Source: Fodinibius salsisoli
GTDB taxonomy: Bacteria; Bacteroidota; Rhodothermia; Balneolales; Balneolaceae
DNA length: 64,000 nt
Assembly (NCBI RefSeq): GCF_026229185.1
Contig: NZ_JAGGJA010000007.1
Location: 243,463-307,462 of the forward strand
Direction: 5' to 3'
Position numbers and translations under genes: made by a program. The stretch's first letter is position 1. Each line of letters begins with the position of its first letter. The notes below the pieces were generated by a model, which made no database searches, was not told where the DNA came from, and saw nothing but the letters and a program-made list of their open reading frames with translations. Positions 9,257-16,740 of the stretch are shown piece by piece.

Positions 9257-9288
9257 CCCCGGCACTTCGGAAGTTTCGGGGGCCGGGG
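9257..9288 (+). other. Strong GC-rich hairpin downstream of the DUF4412 gene
   Basis: CCCCGGC pairs with GCCGGGG around an inner ACTTC/AAGT stem. It lies seven bases after the stop codon. It lacks a T tract, so it may act as an RNA 3'-end stabiliser or weak terminator. Confidence 0.45.
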
Positions 9289-9327
9289 AAATGAACAACT
9301 TATCTAAAAGTCTGAGGAATATTTGAA

Positions 9328-9441
9328 GGCTTGCCAAAACTGGGCTCGTTATCCTGTCCCTCCCGAGTAGTCGAGATCAGGATCTCTTTTGAGAAAACTC
9401 CCACAAGTATATGAGATTCTGAAACGAGTTCAGAATGACAA
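9328..9441. repeat. Copy 1 of a dispersed intergenic repeat family
   Basis: Contains the phrase CCAAAACTGGGCT and, later, a segment of the type ATTCTGAAA...TTCAGAATGACA. The same phrases recur at 27142-27189, 32113-32191 and 60797-60824. It fills most of the gap after the DUF4412 gene. Confidence 0.6.
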
Positions 9442-9492
9442 GAAGCAGTAGTTTTGAAAAGTGCTCTTTTTACACTACGTATCAAAAATTTG

Positions 9493-10653
9493 TCAATCTA
9501 TTTGGGATAACAACTTTTGAGCTTCTTCCCGGTAGTCTGAGCTTACTTCCGACTCGGCTGCTTCTTTTAAGTACGACTTAGCTTCATCATCTTTATGCTG
9601 CCAGTGTAAAAGCTTACCAGCGGAATAACCAGAGGTCACCCAAAAATCGCGCCCCTTTGTGTTAGGCAACTTTTTTCCAATTTCAAAGGCTTGTTTATAA
9701 AGCTTCAAAGCTTGCTGATGATTTCCTCTTCTCTCCAGTATACGTCCTTTCCAGGTTAGAAGCTCTTCCTTCATAACCTTTTCAAACGGCAAATCATCCC
9801 TTTCCCAGCGCTCCAGTGTCTGGTCAATAAACTTAAGCGCTTGGTCGTATCGATCACGCTGATAATAGTTCTTTACCAGAATACGGGCGTAGTAATTATT
9901 TCGAGGATACTGCCGATGTAGCTTCTCAAAATGTTGGACGGCCGCCTTATAATTGTTTTCATAATTATAATTAATATTCCCCAAAAAATAGGTGGCCTCA
10001 GCCCGGGCAAATATAGCCTGTTCGGATGCCTCATGAATAAAGTTTAACCCTTTTTCTTTGTCACCGTCAGGTAAAAACCATGATACGGTTTTCACCACGG
10101 GATATGCTTCGGGAAGATAGGCCGCATAATAGAGTTTGAGCCCTTGGGCAAGCTTCAAATCCGGCATGTCAGGCTCTTTTTCCAATAAATATTCGTAGGT
10201 GCCCATCGCCTTGCGTGCATAGTTGAGGCTGGTGATCCATTCTTCTCGGTTCGAATACTGCCGGCCGATATAGCCGTTGCTAATCGCCTGAATGATAAGT
10301 GCATCGGCATGCGAAGATTGGCGATGAAGCAACTTACCAGCCTGATAGTTCGCCTTCTTCATCATGTTCACAAACTGCTTGTCATTTGACTGATCTTCTA
10401 AATCTGACAGCACCTGCCACCAAAATTTCATGCCTTCTATGAGGGACCATAACGGGTGGGAAGGATATTTCTCTTTCCATGGACTTAAAACCCGATCGGC
10501 GCCATCAAACTGAAAATTATAAATAGAATCGACGGCAGCCTTGGCATCCGGTCGAAACTGGTCGCTATTAACCAACTCCGGCATCTGTGCCGAAGCGGAT
10601 ATTGACCAAAAGATGCCAATTAGTATTAGAAGAAAATGCTTTATTCGTTTCAC
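9493..10653 (-). CDS. Secreted tetratricopeptide-repeat protein
   Basis: 386 residues from a GTG start. A signal peptide (residues 1-22, ending SASAQ) is followed by a helical repeat protein: ARAEATYFLGNINYNYENNYKAAVQHFEKL and similar segments at about residues 215-340 fit TPR units. It carries no catalytic motif and probably acts as a periplasmic scaffold or assembly factor. It is transcribed in the same direction as the downstream hydrolase-rluB-scpB run. Confidence 0.8.
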   Translation of the reverse strand: MKRIKHFLLILIGIFWSISASAQMPELVNSDQFRPDAKAAVDSIYNFQFDGADRVLSPWKEKYPSHPLWSLIEGMKFWWQVLSDLEDQSNDKQFVNMMKKANYQAGKLLHRQSSHADALIIQAISNGYIGRQYSNREEWITSLNYARKAMGTYEYLLEKEPDMPDLKLAQGLKLYYAAYLPEAYPVVKTVSWFLPDGDKEKGLNFIHEASEQAIFARAEATYFLGNINYNYENNYKAAVQHFEKLHRQYPRNNYYARILVKNYYQRDRYDQALKFIDQTLERWERDDLPFEKVMKEELLTWKGRILERRGNHQQALKLYKQAFEIGKKLPNTKGRDFWVTSGYSAGKLLHWQHKDDEAKSYLKEAAESEVSSDYREEAQKLLSQID

Positions 10654-10691
10654 CGGCGTTTTTTTATCTCAATAACTTTAGATAACCATGC

Positions 10692-11561
10692 TTATTGTAA
10701 ATGATTTTTAAACCATTGCCCCGTGTTTTTCAGCACCTTCTGGAACGTTGAAGGCAGATCTCCGCCATCATAAGGATGGGAAGTATCAAAGGTATGGCCA
10801 GAATCCGGCATTAGCTGTAGCTCTTTATACTCAGAAGAACAATGCCCATACAGTTTCTCTGCCTCCTTGTATGACACTCCCTCGTCCCCCCTGGAATGTA
10901 TAAACAAGGCCGGTGAGCTCAATTCTTCAACGCGTTTCACAGCTACCAATCGATCCGCATTTTCCAGGATATCCTCAAATACAATCTTTTTTAACGGCAT
11001 CATCTGCCCGGTACGACCATTCTTTATTTCTGTTACGCCCCCCTCTTCCCAATCTGCAACCATGAGCGGATTACTACTCCATCGTTCTTTGTAATCGGCC
11101 ACGGCTGACCACGTTACCAAGCACTTTATTTCCGAATATTCGGCTGCAGCCGTCGTTGCCGTGTGCCCACCGCGAGAGTGCCCCAGGATGCCAATATTTT
11201 CGGTCTCCAGGCTACAATCTTCCGGCAGTTCTATGCTGTCTTCCTTAAGCGCTGTAACCACAGAACCAATATCATCTAAATCCTGGCTAAACGTTTCGCG
11301 AGCAAAAAGATCCAGCTGATCAAATTCTGTCATACTCTCGCCTACGCCATTGAGTGAAAAATTCATGGCGAGGACCGCAAATCCCCCAGAACTCAGCTGC
11401 TTACACGCTTCGGGGAAGGCGCCCCAGTCTTTAAACCCTTTAAACCCATGCACAAACAGAATTACGGGTAAGTCATCACCCTTATCAAAAGAATCAGGCG
11501 TGTACAAATCGTAATAAATAGGTAACCCTTCGGTGGATGCAACAGCTCCTGATAGCTTCAT
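10692..11561 (-). CDS. Alpha/beta-hydrolase fold esterase/dienelactone-hydrolase-like protein
   Basis: 289 residues from the ATG at 11561 (a TTG six bases upstream is less likely). FVHGFKGFKDW is the oxyanion-hole region, GHSRGG the nucleophile elbow, HSRGDEGVS carries the acid and SGHTFD the catalytic histidine. These form the Ser-Asp-His triad. The cytoplasmic location follows from the lack of a signal peptide. Substrate not predictable. Confidence 0.88.
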   Translation of the reverse strand: MKLSGAVASTEGLPIYYDLYTPDSFDKGDDLPVILFVHGFKGFKDWGAFPEACKQLSSGGFAVLAMNFSLNGVGESMTEFDQLDLFARETFSQDLDDIGSVVTALKEDSIELPEDCSLETENIGILGHSRGGHTATTAAAEYSEIKCLVTWSAVADYKERWSSNPLMVADWEEGGVTEIKNGRTGQMMPLKKIVFEDILENADRLVAVKRVEELSSPALFIHSRGDEGVSYKEAEKLYGHCSSEYKELQLMPDSGHTFDTSHPYDGGDLPSTFQKVLKNTGQWFKNHLQ

Positions 11562-11583
11562 GATCAATTGCTATAAACTTAAT

Positions 11584-12399
11584 TTACCCTTTAAAATTCA
11601 GCGGCTTTAGATTTACCAAGGTACGGAGTGCATTAATTTCTCCCTTCTTCAGATATCGCCAACGGCCCATCTTTACGTTATCTAAATTCAGGCCGGCATA
11701 ATCCGCTCGTTTTAACTTGGTGACTTCCGTACCAAAGTACTCTACCATACGCCGGACCAAACGATTACGTCCCTCAAAAACGGTTAGCACAAAACTATTC
11801 TGATTCGAAATGCGGGTTATGTCCTTAGCCTGAGCAAAACCATCTTCTAACTCAATACCCTGTGCCAGCTGCTTCAGTTCTTTGGCCTCCAGTTTACGAG
11901 CAGTTTCAACTTCATATATCTTGCGTACCTCATAACTGGGATGCATCAACCGGTTGGCGAGGTCTCCATCGTTGGTCAACAGTAGCAGCCCCATTGTATG
12001 GCGATCGAGACGTCCCACCGGATAGACCCGCTTCCCCGTGGCATCTTCAATCTTATCCATCACCGTATCACGATTCCGGGGGTCATCCGTAGTAGTGATT
12101 GTATCTTTGGGTTTGTTCAGTAAGATATAAACAAACTTTTCGAGGCTCAGGTGCTGGCCTTCCACGACAACCTTATCGCTACGCTGGACTTTTACGCCCA
12201 TTTGGGTGACGACCTCACCGTTGACCTCTACTTTGCCCGCTGCAATGTAATCATCGGCCTTACGACGGGAACAGAACCCACAGTGTGCAATATATTTATT
12301 CAGGCGTATTTTTTCCTCCTCACCATAATTCTGATCAACGGCATGGGGGGCTTCTTTAGGCCTTCGTCTTCTTCTATTCCTCTTCTTTTTCTGGCTCAT
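11584..12399 (-). CDS. rluB: Pseudouridine synthase RluB/RsuA type
   Basis: 271 residues. A lysine/arginine-rich tail (residues 1-16) precedes an S4 RNA-binding domain (IRLNKYIAHCGFCSRRKADDYIAAG) and the catalytic domain with GRLDRHTMG, whose Asp is the universal catalytic residue of pseudouridine synthases. Length and motif order match RluB (23S rRNA U2605-type). It overlaps the start-side end of scpB by 26 bases in the same direction, an arrangement common in bacteria. Confidence 0.9.
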   Translation of the reverse strand: MSQKKKRNRRRRRPKEAPHAVDQNYGEEEKIRLNKYIAHCGFCSRRKADDYIAAGKVEVNGEVVTQMGVKVQRSDKVVVEGQHLSLEKFVYILLNKPKDTITTTDDPRNRDTVMDKIEDATGKRVYPVGRLDRHTMGLLLLTNDGDLANRLMHPSYEVRKIYEVETARKLEAKELKQLAQGIELEDGFAQAKDITRISNQNSFVLTVFEGRNRLVRRMVEYFGTEVTKLKRADYAGLNLDNVKMGRWRYLKKGEINALRTLVNLKPLNFKG

Positions 12400-13219
12400 T
12401 TTCTATAAAGTCTTCTTGTTCAAATTCATTTTCTTCTGCTTCCTCTTCATCAGCCGATTCTTCATCATCCAGTATTAACTCTTCGGCCGTAAACTCTTCC
12501 AGATCGGGCACCTCCTCTTCATCAATATGTTCAACCGCATCAATCAGCGATACGGCTGTTTCTACGGCATCTTCATCCTCCGCTTTCTCCTGCAGGTCCT
12601 TAAGCTCAAGCTGCCGATCGAACAGAAATTGCCGATGTTCGGCCATATCATCATCTTTGAGGATCTCCTCAATCTCGCGAGGCTTGGGAAGCTCATCAAT
12701 ACTGTTAATGCCAAAATGCTTCAGGAAATACTTGCTGGTCCGATAGAGCAGTGGTTTTCCGGGAGCATCAAGGCGGCCGGAAACTTCAATAAGCACTTTC
12801 TCCAGCAGTTGGCGCAGGATATACCCGGAGTCAACGCCACGTATATCATCCACTTCGGGCTTGGTAACCGGCTGTTTGTACGCTACGATGGCTAACGTTT
12901 CGATAGCCGACTGTGAAAGTTTACGGTAGGCGTTTTCATGCTGAAAGATACTCAGCCAAGGCTCATAGCGTTTTTTAGTGGCAAAAGTAAATCCACCTCC
13001 TACAAAGGCGATTTCAAAGGCTAATCCATTTTCTTCGTAGCGCTGATTCAGTTTATCCACGAAAGGCTCTATAGCATCAGTCTCCAGCCCCAGGTTTTCT
13101 TCCCCCTTGGCAATAATTTCACAAATACGCTCCGGTGTGATAGGTTCCGGACTGGTAAAAATAAGAGATTCTATGACCGCAGACAGTCGCGTGCCGTCAA
13201 CAAATTCGTAATCATTCAT
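12374..13219 (-). CDS. scpB: Segregation and condensation protein B
   Basis: 281 residues. The two winged-helix domains are seen in SAVIESLIFTSPEPITPERIC, SQSAIETLAIVAYKQPVTKPEVDDIRG and LYRTSKYFLKHFGI. ScpB partners with ScpA and SMC in chromosome condensation. About 70 residues at the C-terminus are very rich in Glu/Asp, an acidic tail beyond the standard family length (about 190). Such tails are common in salt-adapted lineages. scpA is not in the window. Confidence 0.92.
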   Translation of the reverse strand: MNDYEFVDGTRLSAVIESLIFTSPEPITPERICEIIAKGEENLGLETDAIEPFVDKLNQRYEENGLAFEIAFVGGGFTFATKKRYEPWLSIFQHENAYRKLSQSAIETLAIVAYKQPVTKPEVDDIRGVDSGYILRQLLEKVLIEVSGRLDAPGKPLLYRTSKYFLKHFGINSIDELPKPREIEEILKDDDMAEHRQFLFDRQLELKDLQEKAEDEDAVETAVSLIDAVEHIDEEEVPDLEEFTAEELILDDEESADEEEAEENEFEQEDFIENEPEKEEE

Positions 13220-13307
13220 AACTTTGCATACATCATGGTTTGGCGGTTGTCATGAAACCACGTCAAAGGCCTAAAATAACAAAAATTGAAGGGTTTACCG
13301 ATTAATT

Positions 13308-14255
13308 CTACTGCTCCTTGATGATGAAGAATCCATCATTACCCTGGGACTGGTACAACGGCATTAGGATGTAGCCATCACACTGGGCCACAATTTTGCC
13401 ATTTTGATCTGAAGCCAGCCACTCTCCTTCCTTAATGCGCTGGAAGTTGTGGTAATCAGGTCGCATTTGAAAATCATCCCCCTCTTCGATGATATGTTGA
13501 TACACTAATTCCGTCTTGACCGGAAGCCTATGCGTTTGCTGTTTGAGGTGGGCCCGGTAATCATCCATCTCCGGGTAATCATCACTGTCAATACAACCAG
13601 CAGCCTGTAGTAATACCATCAGCAAAGCCGTTATGTTCTGTTCTGTCAAGTTATTTTTATGCTGTCCTCCTTCCAGGCCAAATGAAAGCAGGCCCTTGCG
13701 GTGGTAATATTTAAGAAGCGTTCCCCGAAGCGATTCACCAATCCCCAACACCATAGGAGCATATATTTTCGAAAGCAACTCAATTTCATCCTGCGATACA
13801 TTGGGTAGGGTAAACATTGAACCTTCCGCCGAAAAGGTATGAACATCAGCTAAAATAGTAGGATAGGGAGTTTCATTTTTAAGCTGGTCCAGGATATGCA
13901 GCAACTGTTTAATCTCAAGCCGTTCACTCGACTCAATGGCATGTTCAGGAGTAGAACGTATTTCATCGATAATAGAAGGAAACCAAATTCGGTTCATGTC
14001 CTCATCGATATAACGCACATTTTTTTTCAAGGCGCTCAGATTAGCTCGGATAGCAAATATTTTCCCGGAGAATGGTGCCGAAGTCTGTTCAATCTTAGCC
14101 AAAACATTTTCAACGGCTGCAACTCCGGCTGACTCGTTGCCGTGCAACCCTGCAATAAGGATGAGCAAGGGCCCATCCTGCGCCCCATTGAGTGAACCTA
14201 TGATTCTTTTTGAAGCCGTTTTTGCCCTTTCTTCAGGTGCTATCAGATGATCCAT
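13308..14255 (-). CDS. Succinylglutamate desuccinylase/aspartoacylase-family metallodeacylase (M14-like)
   Basis: About 315 residues. IAGLHGNESAG provides the first His/Glu zinc ligands and ILADVHTFSAEG the second His region, the signature of the AstE/AspA carboxypeptidase-like fold. The expected substrate class is N-acyl amino acids. The start at 14255 (ATG) is preferred over the GTG at 14264. Its start lies inside the 3' end of the upstream ligase/CBS gene (23-base overlap), implying translational coupling and a shared pathway. Confidence 0.85.
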   Translation of the reverse strand: MDHLIAPEERAKTASKRIIGSLNGAQDGPLLILIAGLHGNESAGVAAVENVLAKIEQTSAPFSGKIFAIRANLSALKKNVRYIDEDMNRIWFPSIIDEIRSTPEHAIESSERLEIKQLLHILDQLKNETPYPTILADVHTFSAEGSMFTLPNVSQDEIELLSKIYAPMVLGIGESLRGTLLKYYHRKGLLSFGLEGGQHKNNLTEQNITALLMVLLQAAGCIDSDDYPEMDDYRAHLKQQTHRLPVKTELVYQHIIEEGDDFQMRPDYHNFQRIKEGEWLASDQNGKIVAQCDGYILMPLYQSQGNDGFFIIKEQ

Positions 14256-16191
14256 TAACCTCACTATTTGAATGCAGCACTTTCAACAATCGCCCTGCAA
14301 TTTTCATATAATTATGTTCCGTAATAATACCAACTAATCGATTATTTTTCACCACCGGCAGGCATCCTATTTCTTGGCTTTCCATAATCTCCATGGCTTC
14401 AATAATGGAGGCTTCCGGATGGATAGTGATAGGGTTATCGATCATAATATCTTCGACGGTTTCACCGACCTCTTCATCTTGGTTAACGGCCTCGCTATAC
14501 TCGTTAAAAATCATACGCATCGTCACCAGTCCCTCCAATCGTTTTTTATCGTCTTCCACCGGTACGTACTGAATATGCCGCCAGTCAATCAGGTTGGCAA
14601 CAAACTCGAGAATATCATCTTTCTGGACCGTAAACAGGTCCGTCGTCATAAATTCTTCTACAATCAGGCTGGAGGGCTGCCAGTGCTCAAGGTCCTCAAT
14701 GCGTGCACGCCCCCATTTATGAACGGGCTCTCCTTTCTTCTGATTTTTAATCATCGCTGTTGTTATAGCAGCCAGCGTATGCTCTTTGGATTCATTTTCT
14801 TTCATCAGCGATGCATAGTTGGAAAGCATCCAGTTCGAGGCCGTTTGCCCCGATTCTACGCGTCGACGGATAATATCCAGGTAACTGTTGATATCGCTGC
14901 TATCAATGTCGGCTTCCTCCAGGCCTTCGCGGGCGATAGGCAACAGCTCTTCAGAAATCAAGTCCACCACATTAATCCGCTGATCGTCGAACCAGCGCAA
15001 TTTTGTGTCGAGCCCCATCTTCGAAGCTGCCACAAAATTCATCCGGACATCATCAAAATCCATGTTATCAGATACATTTGGATAATAGTCATCCATCTTA
15101 TTCATCAGGCCCAGCCAGAAGGCCGCATTGGCTACCTCATCAGTAACAGTAGGGCCCGATGGGAGCATCCGATTTTCAATACGCAGATGCGCACGACCGT
15201 CGGCCACGCCATAGCACGGACGGTTCCATCGGTAGACCGTGCCATTATGAACTTGCAGTGCACGCAGAGCCGGAGGCGTACCTTCATCCAAAAGCTTTTC
15301 CACATCTTCGGTCACTTCTGAACTTAGCATAACCCGGTAGCGTGCAGTATCCTCTCGAAAAATATCCAAGATACTTTCCTCAACCCATTCGTTGCCAAAG
15401 GTAACGCGCGGGCTGCTATCGCGCAGGTGATCGCCCACCGTTCGGGTGTCCACGGATTGTTGAAACAGCGCAATGCGTGTTTCATTCCAGAGCCGCTTTC
15501 CAAATAAAATGGGCGAACCCACAGCTCCCGCCAAAACGGGTGCTGTTATAAGCTGAGCAATATTATATTTTGTAACAAAGTCTTTGGGATCCACTTGCAA
15601 ATGTACCTGAAACCCTGTGTTACAGGCTTCCAACAGAGGCGAGTCGAATCGCATCAGTAGTTCATCCATCCCCTGGATACGAAGATCAAAATCTTCGGCA
15701 CGCAGCTTACTAATGGCTTGGCAAAGAGCCCGATAACGCTGGAGAGGAGTCATATTTTTAAGATCAAGATCCATCTTGCGAATCGTCGGCAGAATACCCG
15801 TCAACAAAATTTCCCCTCCCATATCTTCGGTCACTGAACGGACTTTATCCACCTGTTGCTGCAGGTTTTCTTCCATATGAGAAAGACAGTCAGCCGTAAA
15901 TTCGAGCGGCTCTAAGTTTATTTCCAGATTAAACTTAGCAAATTCTGTAGTAAATCCTTCAGCTCCTTCACTTTGCAGCCTATCCAAAATCTCCATAGCA
16001 TGCGGCCAGGCTTTGGCTTGCTGGTTGACCAGGCACAGCTCCTGCTCGGCACCTATTCTGATAGGATCACTTTCAAACCAGTCATCCTCTTTGAGCATTC
16101 GATCTAACGCTCGTAAATCTTTCAGCACATACTTCATGAAGCGCTGAACTTCCTCCTGGTTGTCGGCCAATTTTACCTTCGACTCACCCAT
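14233..16191 (-). CDS. Glutamate-cysteine-ligase-like (GCS2) enzyme fused to a pair of CBS domains
   Basis: 652 residues. The N-terminal two-thirds is a GCS2-type ATP-dependent ligase: DPIRIGAEQELCLV, NLEINLEP, GILPTIRKMDL, NTGFQVHLQVDP and HLRIENRMLPSGPTV are typical substrate and metal-site segments. The last about 140 residues form two CBS motifs (VEEFMTTDLFTVQKDD... and EDIMIDNPITIHPEASIIEAM...) that usually bind adenine nucleotides and gate enzyme activity. The enzyme probably makes a gamma-glutamyl or other amide bond; the acceptor is unknown. Coupling to the adjacent deacylase suggests a joint pathway. An open frame on the opposite strand (14374-15321) is a shadow. Confidence 0.82.
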   Translation of the reverse strand: MGESKVKLADNQEEVQRFMKYVLKDLRALDRMLKEDDWFESDPIRIGAEQELCLVNQQAKAWPHAMEILDRLQSEGAEGFTTEFAKFNLEINLEPLEFTADCLSHMEENLQQQVDKVRSVTEDMGGEILLTGILPTIRKMDLDLKNMTPLQRYRALCQAISKLRAEDFDLRIQGMDELLMRFDSPLLEACNTGFQVHLQVDPKDFVTKYNIAQLITAPVLAGAVGSPILFGKRLWNETRIALFQQSVDTRTVGDHLRDSSPRVTFGNEWVEESILDIFREDTARYRVMLSSEVTEDVEKLLDEGTPPALRALQVHNGTVYRWNRPCYGVADGRAHLRIENRMLPSGPTVTDEVANAAFWLGLMNKMDDYYPNVSDNMDFDDVRMNFVAASKMGLDTKLRWFDDQRINVVDLISEELLPIAREGLEEADIDSSDINSYLDIIRRRVESGQTASNWMLSNYASLMKENESKEHTLAAITTAMIKNQKKGEPVHKWGRARIEDLEHWQPSSLIVEEFMTTDLFTVQKDDILEFVANLIDWRHIQYVPVEDDKKRLEGLVTMRMIFNEYSEAVNQDEEVGETVEDIMIDNPITIHPEASIIEAMEIMESQEIGCLPVVKNNRLVGIITEHNYMKIAGRLLKVLHSNSEVNGSSDST

Positions 16192-16740
16192 AAAAACCTC
16201 TTGCTGTTATAAAGAGTTAATCTGCTGTAATAATCGAATTTCTGGGATAGAATGCAAGCGATCCTTCGGGTTATTCATTGCCTTAGGGTATGGAGGATTT
16301 TCAGAACCCGCCAAACAGCTAACTTGCGACCTTATAACGCAACCCCGGCCGGTCGGACGTAAAGTTTGGCCTCATTGGACTCCTCAATCCTTCATCATAT
16401 TAGAACAGCATCCTTTTGTGGAGACACGGAAGATAGTGAGCGGGAGGATTCCTTCCTGCGGACAGATGAGCCATACACAGCAAGTGTGGACGCTCGCCAT
16501 AGCCAATTGGCATATTATAACTTTGCCGGAGTCTCAAATAGAAAATAAGCTTATCACTCATCGGATGAGTGGTTTAGCTCAATACCGAACAATAGCTTTG
16601 GGGACTCATCCGATGAGTAGACGTGCTTAAGAAAAGCAATCTGTTGAGAACAAAAATTCTGATTCCTGTTTCCGGGATACTAAAGGTTCTCTAACGTACC
16701 ACTAAAAACTTTCAACTCAATACTTAATACTCTTCTTCTA
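16192..16740. other. 549-base gap with two short palindromes; no gene seen
   Basis: The gap between the CBS fusion gene and priA has no recognisable coding region in any frame. An open frame on the plus strand (16160-16630) has no family likeness and overlaps the 5' end of the ligase gene. The only structure found is a pair of palindromes listed separately. Confidence 0.5.
16556..16618. repeat. Twin 15-base palindromes
   Basis: ACTCATCGGATGAGT at 16556-16570 and ACTCATCCGATGAGT at 16604-16618. Each is a perfect seven-base dyad about one centre base, and they differ only in that base. Centres are 48 bases apart, close to a multiple of 10.5-bp turns (about 4.6). They could be operator half-pairs or a mobile-repeat footprint. 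Confidence 0.7.

Noticed and set aside
14374..15321. 315-codon open frame opposite the ligase/CBS gene
   Set aside because: A shadow of the well-supported ligase gene; no recognisable protein features.
16160..16630. 156-codon open frame in the gap before priA
   Set aside because: No family likeness, unusual composition, and it overlaps the 5' end of the ligase gene on the other strand.
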